DNA of 64,000 bases from CALOBA01 sp942491465 (GTDB lineage: Bacteria > Pseudomonadota > Gammaproteobacteria > Chromatiales > Chromatiaceae). The stretch is taken from assembly GCA_942491465.1 (NCBI GenBank), contig CALOBA010000081.1, positions 62,001 through 126,000 of the forward strand, read 5' to 3'. The translations under genes and the position numbers were made by a program. The notes under the pieces are model-generated. The model was not told the origin of the DNA. It saw only the letters and a list, made by a program, of their open reading frames with translations, and searched no databases. Positions within the stretch are counted from its first letter, which is position 1. Every line of letters begins with the position of its first letter. Below, piece by piece: positions 26,511-34,653 of this stretch.

Positions 26511-28220
26511 ATGGCAACCGAACAAGAGATGAACCCCGCCGGCCTGGCACGGCGCCTGGTCCGCGACAAGCTGATCTCGGAACAACAAGCAAAGGCGGCC
26601 CACGCCGATGCGACGCGTCGGCGGGTCCCGTTCGTCCAGCACTTGGTCGACGAGAAGATCCTCGACAGCAGAAGGATCGCTATTGCGGCCTCGCAGGAGT
26701 TCGGCGTCCCCCTGCTTGATCTCGACGCGATCGACCTGCTCGATATCCCCTTCACCATCGTCGACGAGAAGCTGATCCGCAAACATCGGGCGCTGCCGAT
26801 TCATCGTCGCGGCGGACGCCTGTTCCTGGCCATCTCCGATCCCACCAACGTGCAGGCGCTGGACGAGATCCGTTTCGCCACCGGTCTGTCAACGGACGCC
26901 ATTCTGGTCGAGCAGGACAAGCTCACCCGGGCCATCGATCAGGTGATCGAGGCGCAGGACACGACGATGACGGACCTGATGGACACGGACCTCGACAACC
27001 TGGATGTCGCCGGGGAAGAGGACGACAAGCCCAACGAGGACGATCTCAACGTCGACGACGCGCCGGTGGTCCGCTACGTGAACAAGATCTTGGTGGACGC
27101 CATCGGCGCCGAGGCATCGGATATCCATTTCGAGCCCTACGAGAAGCGCTTTCGTATTCGCTTCCGCGAAGACGGCATCCTACACGAGGTTGCCAGCCCG
27201 CCGCTGAACATCTCGTCGCGCTTGGTCGCGCGCCTCAAGGTCATGTCACGCATGAACATCGCCGAGCGGCGGGTGCCCCAGGACGGACGCATCAAGCTCA
27301 AGCTCAGCCGGACACGCGATATCGATTTCCGTGTCAATACCCTGCCTACGCTGTACGGCGAGAAGGTGGTGTTGCGAATCCTGGATTCCAGTGCGGCTCA
27401 GGTCGGTGTTGACCAACTCGGCATGGAGGAGCGGCAGAAAAAAGACTTTCTAGAGTGTATCAATAAGCCCTACGGGATGATTCTTGTCACCGGACCCACC
27501 GGCTCGGGCAAGACAGTTTCGCTCTACTCGGCGTTGAATATACTCAACAGGGAGGAGGTCAATATCTCAACGGTGGAAGACCCCGTCGAGATCCAGGTGC
27601 TCGGCATCAATCAGGTCAATCTGAACCCGAAGACCGGCCTGACCTTCGCCGCCGCCCTGCGTGCCTTCCTGCGCCAGGACCCGGATATCGTCATGGTCGG
27701 CGAGATTCGCGATCTGGAGACCGCCGAGATCGCCGTCAAGGCCGCGCAGACCGGCCACATGGTACTGTCCACGCTGCATACGAACGATGCCCCGCAGTCA
27801 CTGACCCGCCTTGCCAACATGGGTGTCCCGCCGTTCAATATCGCATCATCGGTGCTGCTGATCATGGCACAGCGGCTGGCGCGCCGCCTCTGCAACCACT
27901 GCCGACAGCCGGCGGAACTGCCGCGGGAGGCCCTGCTGGAAGAGGGCTTTACCGACGCCGACATCGAAAGCGGATTGACTATCTACAAGCCCGTCGGCTG
28001 CGAGCGCTGCAACGACGGCTACAAGGGACGCGTCGGCATCTTCCAGGTCATTCGCGTCTCCGAGGAGATGGGACGGCTGATCATGGAAGGCGGAAATGCC
28101 ATCCAGCTCGCGGACCAGGCCGAGCGCGAAGGCTACGATGATCTGCGCAGGTCCGGCCTGCGCAAGGTCAAGGCGGGCTTGACCAGCCTCTCCGAACTCA
28201 ACCGCGTGACGAAGGATTAG
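26511..28220 (+). CDS. pilB: Type IV pilus assembly ATPase PilB
   Basis: The hexameric cytoplasmic motor that powers pilus extension. Its 569 residues comprise an N-terminal MshEN/T2SSE_N domain (about 1-160) and a catalytic domain with Walker A GPTGSGKT. The Asp box, Walker B (PDIVMVGEIRDLETAE) and His box (GHMVLSTLHTND) follow. A tetracysteine zinc module (CNHC ... CERC) precedes GRVGIFQV, as in PilB. It heads a pilB-pilC-(repeat)-pilD-coaE cluster. No pilA gene precedes it in this window. Confidence 0.96.
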   Translation: MATEQEMNPAGLARRLVRDKLISEQQAKAAHADATRRRVPFVQHLVDEKILDSRRIAIAASQEFGVPLLDLDAIDLLDIPFTIVDEKLIRKHRALPIHRRGGRLFLAISDPTNVQALDEIRFATGLSTDAILVEQDKLTRAIDQVIEAQDTTMTDLMDTDLDNLDVAGEEDDKPNEDDLNVDDAPVVRYVNKILVDAIGAEASDIHFEPYEKRFRIRFREDGILHEVASPPLNISSRLVARLKVMSRMNIAERRVPQDGRIKLKLSRTRDIDFRVNTLPTLYGEKVVLRILDSSAAQVGVDQLGMEERQKKDFLECINKPYGMILVTGPTGSGKTVSLYSALNILNREEVNISTVEDPVEIQVLGINQVNLNPKTGLTFAAALRAFLRQDPDIVMVGEIRDLETAEIAVKAAQTGHMVLSTLHTNDAPQSLTRLANMGVPPFNIASSVLLIMAQRLARRLCNHCRQPAELPREALLEEGFTDADIESGLTIYKPVGCERCNDGYKGRVGIFQVIRVSEEMGRLIMEGGNAIQLADQAEREGYDDLRRSGLRKVKAGLTSLSELNRVTKD

Positions 28221-28225
28221 CCGAT

Positions 28226-29476
28226 ATGGCACTTGCAGCCGCACAACGAAAGAAGGCCAAGCCGAAGGCGGCGGACAAGGCCTACGTCTTCGCCTGGGAG
28301 GGCGTCGATCGGCGCGGCGGCAAGGTCAAAGGCGAGTTCCGCGCATCCAGCATCACCATGGTGCGTGCCGATCTGCGCCGCCAGGGCGTCAACCCGACCA
28401 AGGTCCGAAAAAAGGCCCAGCCGCTGCTCAGCGGCAAGAAGAAGATCACCAGCACGGACATCACCATCTTCTCCCGCCAGCTGTCAACCATGATGGCCGC
28501 CGGCGTCCCGCTGGTGCAGTCGTTCGACATCGTTGGCCGCGGTCATCAGAACCCGTCGATGCAGGATCTGATCCTTGCCATCAAGAGCGACATCGAGAGC
28601 GGAACAGCCATGGCGGAGGCCCTCGGCAAGCATCCGCTTTATTTCGACGACCTCGTCTGCAATCTGGTCGCCGCCGGCGAACAGGCCGGTGTCCTCGACG
28701 TCCTGCTGGACAAGATCGCGACCTACAAAGAGAAGACCGAGTCGATCAAGGGCAAGATCAAGAAGGCCCTGTTCTACCCCGCCGCGGTGATCATCGTCGC
28801 CGTTCTGGTAACGGTCGTCATCCTGCTATTCGTCATCCCGCAGTTCAAGGAGCTGTTCAGCAGCTTCGGTGCCGACCTGCCGGCCTTCACCCTACTCGTC
28901 ATCCATCTGTCCGATGTGCTGCAAAAGTGGTGGTACCTGTTCGGACTCGGCGTTGGCGGTGTCGTCTACGGCATCGGACAGCTATTCCAGCGATCCCGCG
29001 CCTTCCGCAATGGCATCGATCGCGTCGTGCTTAAGTTACCGATCATCGGACCGATCATGAACAAGGCCGCGGTCGCCCGCTTCGCACGCACGCTCTCGAC
29101 CATGTTTGCCGCCGGCGTCCCGCTGGTCGAAGCACTGGACTCCGTCGCCGGGGCCACGGGCAACATCGTCTACACCGATGCGGTGCGCAAGATGCGCGAA
29201 GAGGTCGCCACCGGCCAAAGTCTGCAGCTGAGCATGCGCCAACGTTCGCTGTTTCCGCATATGGTGATTCAGATGACCTCCATCGGCGAAGAATCCGGCG
29301 CCCTGGACGAAATGCTGGCCAAGGTCGCAGACTTCTACGAAGAGGAGGTCGACAACGCCGTGGATGCCCTGAGCAGCCTGCTTGAGCCGCTGATCATGGT
29401 CGTCATCGGCGGGCTGGTCGGCAGCCTGGTGGTCGCCATGTACCTGCCGATCTTCAAGCTCGCCGCCGTCGTCTGA
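28226..29476 (+). CDS. pilC: Type IV pilus inner-membrane platform protein PilC
   Basis: An inner-membrane protein that forms the platform linking PilB to the growing pilus. The 416 residues hold two T2SSF domains (about 80-205 and 285-405), each with the motif TMMAAGVPLVQSFDIV or TMFAAGVPLVEALDSV. Membrane helices lie near 180-205, 225-250 and the C-terminus (IMVVIGGLVGSLVVAMYLPI). The start is 5 bp after pilB's stop. The N-terminus begins with a basic stretch (AAQRKKAKPKAADK) before the FAWEGVDRRG strand normal to PilC. Confidence 0.96.
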   Translation: MALAAAQRKKAKPKAADKAYVFAWEGVDRRGGKVKGEFRASSITMVRADLRRQGVNPTKVRKKAQPLLSGKKKITSTDITIFSRQLSTMMAAGVPLVQSFDIVGRGHQNPSMQDLILAIKSDIESGTAMAEALGKHPLYFDDLVCNLVAAGEQAGVLDVLLDKIATYKEKTESIKGKIKKALFYPAAVIIVAVLVTVVILLFVIPQFKELFSSFGADLPAFTLLVIHLSDVLQKWWYLFGLGVGGVVYGIGQLFQRSRAFRNGIDRVVLKLPIIGPIMNKAAVARFARTLSTMFAAGVPLVEALDSVAGATGNIVYTDAVRKMREEVATGQSLQLSMRQRSLFPHMVIQMTSIGEESGALDEMLAKVADFYEEEVDNAVDALSSLLEPLIMVVIGGLVGSLVVAMYLPIFKLAAVV

Positions 29477-29490
29477 TCCACAGCCCCGTC

Positions 29491-29599
29491 GCTTAGTCAA
29501 GGTTCAGAAACAAGTGGTGCAGACGCAACCACGAAATGGCCAATCAAAAGGTTCAGCGAGCGGGCGTCTGCGCCACTTGTTTCTGAACCGATCCTTAGC
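29491..29599. repeat. MITE-like palindromic element, copy 2
   Basis: This 109-bp copy is inverted relative to the one at 13344-13452 and matches it at 102 of 109 positions. The long terminal inverted repeats GGTTCAGAAACAAGTGG and CCACTTGTTTCTGAACC face each other around a short core with AAATGGCCAATCAAAAGG. It sits 14 bp after the pilC stop and 60 bp before pilD. It is noncoding and could fold into a strong hairpin in the pil transcript. Confidence 0.85.
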
Positions 29600-29659
29600 T
29601 GCGACGAGGCTTCGATCGCGCTGGCATACCCGCCGTTCAACAAGAGCCGACAATCTGCC

Positions 29660-30535
29660 ATGAACGCCATCGACCTGCTGATGCAGAGTCCGCCGCTGCT
29701 ATATCTGGTCACCCTCTTGTTCGCACTCGCGGTGGGCAGCTTCCTGAACGTGGTCATCCTGCGCCTGCCGCGAATCATGGAGGCAGAATGGCGCGCGGAA
29801 TGTGCCGAGCTGATGGGCCTCGACCCGCCTGACGATGGCGACGACAGTGGTCTCGGCCTCGCCTTCCCCGCATCGCACTGCCCGAAGTGCAGGCATCGAC
29901 TGCGGTTCTGGGAAAATATCCCGCTGCTGAGCTGGGTGCTGCTGCGCGGGCACTGCCGTGCCTGCCATGCACCGATCTCGATCCGCTACCCGGTCATCGA
30001 GGCCACCACGGCCCTGTTGTCGCTCGTCGTCATCTGGCAGCTCGGCCCGACCGAACAGGGCATGGCCGCCTTGGTCCTGACTTGGGGGCTGATCGCGCTG
30101 GCCGTGATCGATGCCGACACCCAGTTGCTGCCGGACAGCATCACGCTGCCGTTGCTATGGCTCGGGCTTGCGCTGAGTCTGTTCCACGTCTTCGTCGACA
30201 GCGATCAGGCAATCATCGGCGCAGTCTGCGGTTATATGAGCCTCTGGCTGGTCTTCCATCTGTTCCGCCTGACCACCGGAAAAGAGGGCATGGGTCAGGG
30301 CGACTTCAAGCTGTTTGCGTTGTTCGGTGCCTGGCTCGGTTGGGGCGCGCTGCCGCAGATCATCCTGCTGTCGACGATACCGGGCGCCCTGTTCGGGATC
30401 GCCATGATCGTCAGCGGGCGACAACAGCGCGGCGCGGCGATTCCGTTCGGTCCTTTCCTGGCCATCGCCGGCTGGATCAGTCTGCTTTGGGGGGAGTCCA
30501 TCACCGAGGCCTACCTGCGCTGGATAGGGCTATGA
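29660..30535 (+). CDS. pilD: Type IV prepilin peptidase/N-methyltransferase PilD
   Basis: A membrane aspartic protease that removes prepilin leader peptides and methylates the new N-terminus. The 291 residues start with a helix and LAVGSFLNVVILRLPRI. A zinc tetracysteine module follows: CPKCRHRLRFWE paired with CRACHAPISIRYP. The two catalytic aspartates lie in ALAVIDADTQLLPD and in the GMGQGDFKLFA motif (GxGD). Length and helix count are standard. It is separated from pilC by the MITE-like element and followed by coaE. Confidence 0.96.
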   Translation: MNAIDLLMQSPPLLYLVTLLFALAVGSFLNVVILRLPRIMEAEWRAECAELMGLDPPDDGDDSGLGLAFPASHCPKCRHRLRFWENIPLLSWVLLRGHCRACHAPISIRYPVIEATTALLSLVVIWQLGPTEQGMAALVLTWGLIALAVIDADTQLLPDSITLPLLWLGLALSLFHVFVDSDQAIIGAVCGYMSLWLVFHLFRLTTGKEGMGQGDFKLFALFGAWLGWGALPQIILLSTIPGALFGIAMIVSGRQQRGAAIPFGPFLAIAGWISLLWGESITEAYLRWIGL

Positions 30536-30590
30536 GCGATCCGAAGCCGCGCATCCTGCAACTGCACCAATAGCGCATCGGCGATCACAA

Positions 30591-31187
30591 ATGGGTTTCA
30601 CAGTCGCGTTAACAGGTGGGATCGGCAGCGGCAAATCCACGGTGGCGGACCTGTTCGAAGGTCATGGCGCCACCATCGTCGATTCAGACGTCATCTCACG
30701 GGAGCTGACGGCCCCCGGCGGAGCAGCCGTCGACGACATCGCCGCCGCACTCGGGGCGCAGGTCGTCGCCCCTGACGGGGGCCTCGATCGCGGCAGGGTC
30801 CGCAGCATGGTGTTCGCCGATCCCCACAAGCGCCGCAAACTGGAGGCGATCCTCCATCCTCCGATCCGCGAAGAGGTGCAGCGGCGTCGGCAAGCGGCCA
30901 CCGGCCCCTACTGCATGCTCGTGATCCCGTTGTTGATCGAGACCGGACAGCAGTACCGCGCCGATCGGGTGCTCGTTGTCGACGTCTCCGAGACCACGCA
31001 GATCGAACGTGTCCGCCGCCGCAGCGGCCTGAGCGCTGATGAGGTGCGGAGGATCATCGCCAACCAGGCCACGCGCGCCGAGCGCCGCGGCGCGGCCGAC
31101 GACCTGATCAACAACGACGGCGCACCAGACGCGCTGATTGCCCAAGTCGAGGCCCTGCACCGGCGCTATCAGTCGCTGGCGGGCTGA
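30591..31187 (+). CDS. coaE: Dephospho-CoA kinase
   Basis: This enzyme catalyses the last step of coenzyme A biosynthesis, phosphorylating the ribose 3'-hydroxyl of dephospho-CoA. The 198-residue protein has the P-loop GGIGSGKST and the DSDVISRELT motif. It also has LEAILHPPIREE and the lid segment RVRRRSGLSADEVRRIIANQ typical of CoaE. The association pilBCD-coaE is widespread in gammaproteobacteria. A 13-codon frame beginning in pilD's stop (30532-30573) separates the two and is probably meaningless. Confidence 0.95.
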   Translation: MGFTVALTGGIGSGKSTVADLFEGHGATIVDSDVISRELTAPGGAAVDDIAAALGAQVVAPDGGLDRGRVRSMVFADPHKRRKLEAILHPPIREEVQRRRQAATGPYCMLVIPLLIETGQQYRADRVLVVDVSETTQIERVRRRSGLSADEVRRIIANQATRAERRGAADDLINNDGAPDALIAQVEALHRRYQSLAG

Positions 31188-31234
31188 GGAGACGCCACCG
31201 CCCCAAGGCGGACACGCACGGAAAAACCGCCGAA

Positions 31235-31825
31235 TCAGTTGGCCCCGTGAAGCCGATTCATCGCCGCCTGATACTCGCCCGTGACCAGCATCGGCAGCGC
31301 GGGATCGACGTCGTCGATGCCGCGTTCGATCGCGGCTTGATCGTCCTTGGAGGCCCGACCGAGCACGTAGCCGACAACCTGATGCTTGTTGCCCGGATGC
31401 CCGATCCCGATCCGTAACCGCCAAAAGTCGGAGGAGCCGAGGGCAGCGATCGTGTGCCGCATGCCGTTGTGACCGGCATGACCGCCCCCCCGTTTCAGGC
31501 GGACCCGGCCCGGCGGCAGATCGAGCTCATCGTAGGCCAGCAGGATCTGCTCAATGGGGATATCGAAATATCGGGCCACCGCGGCGACGGATTGGCCGCT
31601 GTGATTCATAAAAGTGGTGGGCTTCAACAGCCTGACATCGGCACCGTGCAGGCGAATGCGGCAGACCTGCCCGAAGAACTTGCCCTCGGTATGAAACGCC
31701 GCTCCCTGTTGATCAGCGATGCGCTCGACGAGCCAGAAGCCGGCATTGTGCCGAGTCGCCTCGTATTGCGCGCCGGGATTTCCGAGCCCGACGATGAGGC
31801 GGATACCGTCTTGGTCAGCGGCCAC
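31235..31825 (-). CDS. pth: Peptidyl-tRNA hydrolase
   Basis: This enzyme releases tRNA from prematurely terminated peptidyl-tRNA. The 196 residues contain the substrate-binding Asn and catalytic His in VGLGNPGAQYEATRHNAGFW. They also contain LLKPTTFMNHSGQSV, the catalytic Asp in LLAYDELDLPPGRVRLK, and GGHAGHNGMRHT, all canonical for bacterial Pth. It lies 94 bp after rplY on the same strand, in the usual prs-rplY-pth order, and converges with coaE. Confidence 0.96.
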   Translation of the reverse strand: MAADQDGIRLIVGLGNPGAQYEATRHNAGFWLVERIADQQGAAFHTEGKFFGQVCRIRLHGADVRLLKPTTFMNHSGQSVAAVARYFDIPIEQILLAYDELDLPPGRVRLKRGGGHAGHNGMRHTIAALGSSDFWRLRIGIGHPGNKHQVVGYVLGRASKDDQAAIERGIDDVDPALPMLVTGEYQAAMNRLHGAN

Positions 31826-31919
31826 GTCAAACCTCCTCTTCCGGAAAAGATCCTCCGGTGGCGAAACGTCATCGAATCGAAAACTGTTCGACCACCGAGA
31901 GGATCAGACGCCGGGGGTA

Positions 31920-32546
31920 TCAGTCTTCCTCGGCAGCCTCGCCTTCACCGCCCTCGTCGTCGCTCTCCAAGTCGCCGGCATGGGCGGCGTGGATCATGAC
32001 GACCGGTGCCTCCGGATCGAGGGCGTGGGTGAGTTCAACCCCGTCGGGCAGCTTAAGCTCGGAGACATGGATGATGTCGCCGACGTCCATCGCACCCATA
32101 TCAACCGAGATAAACTCGGGCAAATCGGCCGGCAGACAGCTGATCTCCACCTCGGTGACGTTGTGCGATACCTGTCCGCCCTGCTTCACACCAACGCTCG
32201 CCGCCTCATTCTCGAAATGCAGCGGCACGACCATCCGCAGCTTGTCACCACTGCTGACGCGGAGAAAGTCCACATGAAGAATGAAGGGCTTGGCGGGATG
32301 CCGCTGAAGGTCCTTGATCACCACCTTGGACGAGGCACCATCGATGTCGAGATCAAGCAGGCTCGAATAGAATGCCTCTTTGCCGAGCTGCTGGACGAGT
32401 TCGTTGTGCCTGAGGCTGATCGCCTTGGGCTCCTCATGCCCTCCGTAGACGATGCCGGGAACCATCCCCTGACGACGGAGGCGGCGGCTCGCACCCTTCC
32501 CTCGATCGTCTCGGGCCTGTGCCTTGACTTGCATGCTTTCGCTCAT
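31920..32546 (-). CDS. rplY: 50S ribosomal protein L25/general stress protein Ctc
   Basis: The 5S rRNA-binding ribosomal protein, long (Ctc/TL5) form of 208 residues. The N-terminal L25 domain (about 1-95) has RDDRGKGASRRLRRQGMVPG and the later HVDFLRVSSGDKL. The C-terminal beta domain is followed by an acidic tail (DLESDDEGGEGEAAEED). The start at 32546 (MSESMQVKAQ) is preceded by a GGAGAG site; the longer frame from 32615 runs into the prs terminator region and is rejected. Confidence 0.95.
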   Translation of the reverse strand: MSESMQVKAQARDDRGKGASRRLRRQGMVPGIVYGGHEEPKAISLRHNELVQQLGKEAFYSSLLDLDIDGASSKVVIKDLQRHPAKPFILHVDFLRVSSGDKLRMVVPLHFENEAASVGVKQGGQVSHNVTEVEISCLPADLPEFISVDMGAMDVGDIIHVSELKLPDGVELTHALDPEAPVVMIHAAHAGDLESDDEGGEGEAAEED

Positions 32547-32572
32547 TGCAGGTTGTCTCTCCAGTGATTTCT

Positions 32573-32613
32573 CAATAAAAGACGCCGGCCCCCGCGACCA
32601 GGGTGCCGGCGCC
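32573..32613 (-). terminator. Rho-independent terminator after prs
   Basis: On the minus strand GCCGGC (32610-32605) pairs with GCCGGC (32589-32584), extended by flanking G/C bases, and is followed by TTTTATT. This is a classic intrinsic terminator between prs and rplY. rplY then needs its own promoter or read-through; the ribosome-binding site of rplY follows within 30 bases. Confidence 0.6.
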
Positions 32614-32619
32614 ACATTG

Positions 32620-32640
32620 GGCGGTCGCTCGGCGACCGCC
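32620..32640 (-). repeat. Perfect 9-bp hairpin 3' of prs
   Basis: GGCGGTCGC and GCGACCGCC form a perfect inverted repeat with a 3-base loop, just past the prs stop. No T-run follows directly. Together with the next hairpin it forms a double stem-loop at the 3' end of the prs message. Confidence 0.6.
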
Positions 32641-32660
32641 TCGAATTGCAGTATCGCGCG

Positions 32661-33641
32661 CTAATCGATGAACAGCGAGCTGACCGATTCCTCGTTCGAG
32701 ACCCGGCGCATGGTCTCCGCCAGCAGTTCGCCGATGCTGAGCTGGCGAATCTTCGCGCACTGCTCGGCGTCTTCGCGCAACGGTATGGTGTTTGTCACCA
32801 CAAGATCATCAAGCTGGGAAGCGGTGATGTTCTCGATGGCCGGCCCCGACAGCACCGCATGGGTACAGTAGGCCTGGACCTTGGCGGCCCCGTGCTCCTT
32901 CAACGCCGCCGCGGCCTGGCACAGCGTTCCGGCGGTATCCACCAGGTCGTCGATCAACACGCAGCAGCGGTCGCGCACATCGCCGATGATATTCATCACC
33001 TTGGCCTCGTTGGCGCGTGGCCGGCGTTTGTCGATGATCGCAAGGTCTGCGTCATCAAGGCGCTTCGCCAAAGCCCGCGCCCGCACGACGCCGCCCACAT
33101 CGGGCGACACAACCATCAGGCGCGGCTCTTTCTGACGCCAAATATCGCCGAGCAGGATGGGCGATGCGTAAACATTATCGACCGGGATATCGAAGAAGCC
33201 CTGAATCTGGTCCGCATGCAGATCCATCGTCAGCACACGATCGGCACCCGCAGAGCCGATCATCTTCGCCACCAAACGGGCCGTAATCGGCACCCGCGCA
33301 GAACGCGGTCGCCGGTCTTGACGCGCATAGCCAAAGTAGGGGATGACAGCAGTGATCCGCTTCGCCGAGGCCCATCTCAGGGCGTCGATCATGACCAACA
33401 GCTCAAGCAGGTGGTCATTGGTCGGGGCGCAGGTCGGTTGAACCACGAATACGTCCCGGCCGCGGACATTCTCCTGGATCTCGGTCATCACCTCACCGTC
33501 GCTGAATTGGCCAACGACGGCCTTTCCGAGCGGGATGCTGAGGTGGGCTGCAATCTCGGCGGAAAGCGCCGGGTTCGCATTTCCCGAGAAGACCATCATC
33601 TGGTTGGCTGGCACGACCATACCTCTTGGCTGGACACTCAT
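32661..33641 (-). CDS. prs: Ribose-phosphate pyrophosphokinase (PRPP synthetase)
   Basis: This enzyme transfers pyrophosphate from ATP to ribose 5-phosphate to form PRPP, the precursor of nucleotides, His, Trp and NAD (nadC in this window uses it). The 326 residues include FSGNANPALSAEIA, the ATP-binding flexible loop GYARQDRRPRSARVPITARL, the metal-binding VLTMDLHADQIQGFF, and the PRPP loop CVLIDDLVDTAGT. The start at 33641 is 7 residues before a second Met (33620) that corresponds better to the usual N-terminus but has a too-close AGAGG site. Confidence 0.96.
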   Translation of the reverse strand: MSVQPRGMVVPANQMMVFSGNANPALSAEIAAHLSIPLGKAVVGQFSDGEVMTEIQENVRGRDVFVVQPTCAPTNDHLLELLVMIDALRWASAKRITAVIPYFGYARQDRRPRSARVPITARLVAKMIGSAGADRVLTMDLHADQIQGFFDIPVDNVYASPILLGDIWRQKEPRLMVVSPDVGGVVRARALAKRLDDADLAIIDKRRPRANEAKVMNIIGDVRDRCCVLIDDLVDTAGTLCQAAAALKEHGAAKVQAYCTHAVLSGPAIENITASQLDDLVVTNTIPLREDAEQCAKIRQLSIGELLAETMRRVSNEESVSSLFID

Positions 33642-33657
33642 GACGATGGCGGGAAGA

Positions 33658-33732
33658 TGGCTGGGGCGCCAGGAATCGAACCTGGGAATGCTGGGATCAA
33701 AACCCAGTGCCTTACCTCTTGGCGACGCCCCA
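33658..33732 (-). tRNA. tRNA-Gln (anticodon TTG)
   Basis: A complete 75-nt cloverleaf with encoded CCA. The acceptor stem TGGGGCG pairs with CGCCCCA. The anticodon arm is CTGGG-TTTTGAT-CCCAG, giving anticodon TTG. The T-arm contains the standard GGTTCGAATCC. It lies between ispE and prs, the typical gammaproteobacterial location of tRNA-Gln, 16 bp before prs. Confidence 0.95.
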
Positions 33733-33792
33733 AAGAAAATCGTGAAAGATCATCCACCGCCCGAATGCACTCGGCAGCACCGACGATGGCGA

Positions 33793-34653
33793 TCAGTCCA
33801 GCATGCCGGTCGCTGCAAACAGGGGTGAGCGATTCTTCCCTCTCGCAACGAAGGGGTTCCACTGCGACGGCGCCTCAGCCGCGACGGACTTCGCGGTCGC
33901 GCGCTCGTCATAGGCGGCGAAGAGACAGCTACCGGTTCCGGTTAGCTGCGCCGATCCCCGCACATTCAGCCACTCGAAGGCTTCACGGACGATGGGAAAG
34001 CGCTGAAGAACGACCGGGAGACAGTCGTTCCTGGAATCCCCCTCAAGAAAGCGCGCTATTGTGATCGGATCGGAATCCCGTGTCAATTCCGGATCGTTGA
34101 AGACGGTCGCCGTCGAGACGTGGCAGGGCGGTCTCAAGACGACGAACCAGGGTTCCGGCAACGACACCGGAGTCAGCCGCTCACCAACACCCTCCCCCCA
34201 GGCTGCGGTGCCGCGGACGAATACCGGCACATCGGCACCGAGTTCCAGACCGAGACTGGCCAGCCTGTCCTGATCCAGACGCAGGTCCCAGAGCTGATTC
34301 AACGCGACCAGCGTCGTCGCCGCATCCGAGCTGCCGCCACCGAGTCCGCCGCCCATGGGCAGCACCTTCTCGACGTCGATCTCGGCACCGACACGGCAGG
34401 CGGCGGTGCGCTGGAGGAGACGTGCCGCGCGAATCACCAGGTCCTCATCGGCCGGCACCTCGGCGGCACCTCGGGTGCGGATGATCGCTCCGTCGGCGCG
34501 GGGACGAATCCGGATGCGGTCGCAGCGGTCGATGAACTGGAAGATCGTCTGCAAACGATGGTAGCCATCCGCACGCCGCCCCAGCACTCGCAACATCAGG
34601 TTGAGCTTTGCCGGCGCCGGCCAGGCGCCGTCGGTGCCGATGCGCGGCGTCAC
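33793..34653 (-). CDS. ispE: 4-diphosphocytidyl-2-C-methyl-D-erythritol kinase
   Basis: A GHMP kinase of the MEP isoprenoid pathway. The 286 residues have WPAPAKLNLMLRVLGRRADG at the N-terminus, the ATP-binding glycine motif PMGGGLGGGSSDAA, and the C-terminal LTGTGSCLFAAYDE, all diagnostic for IspE. The start is a GTG overlapping the TPR gene stop (GTGA), giving translational coupling. The longer frame from 34779 overlaps the TPR gene and is not used. Confidence 0.95.
   Translation of the reverse strand: MTPRIGTDGAWPAPAKLNLMLRVLGRRADGYHRLQTIFQFIDRCDRIRIRPRADGAIIRTRGAAEVPADEDLVIRAARLLQRTAACRVGAEIDVEKVLPMGGGLGGGSSDAATTLVALNQLWDLRLDQDRLASLGLELGADVPVFVRGTAAWGEGVGERLTPVSLPEPWFVVLRPPCHVSTATVFNDPELTRDSDPITIARFLEGDSRNDCLPVVLQRFPIVREAFEWLNVRGSAQLTGTGSCLFAAYDERATAKSVAAEAPSQWNPFVARGKNRSPLFAATGMLD

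Noticed and set aside
30532..30573. Thirteen-codon frame starting in the pilD stop (ATGA overlap)
   Set aside because: Too short to judge, with no partner or conserved motif; likely chance.
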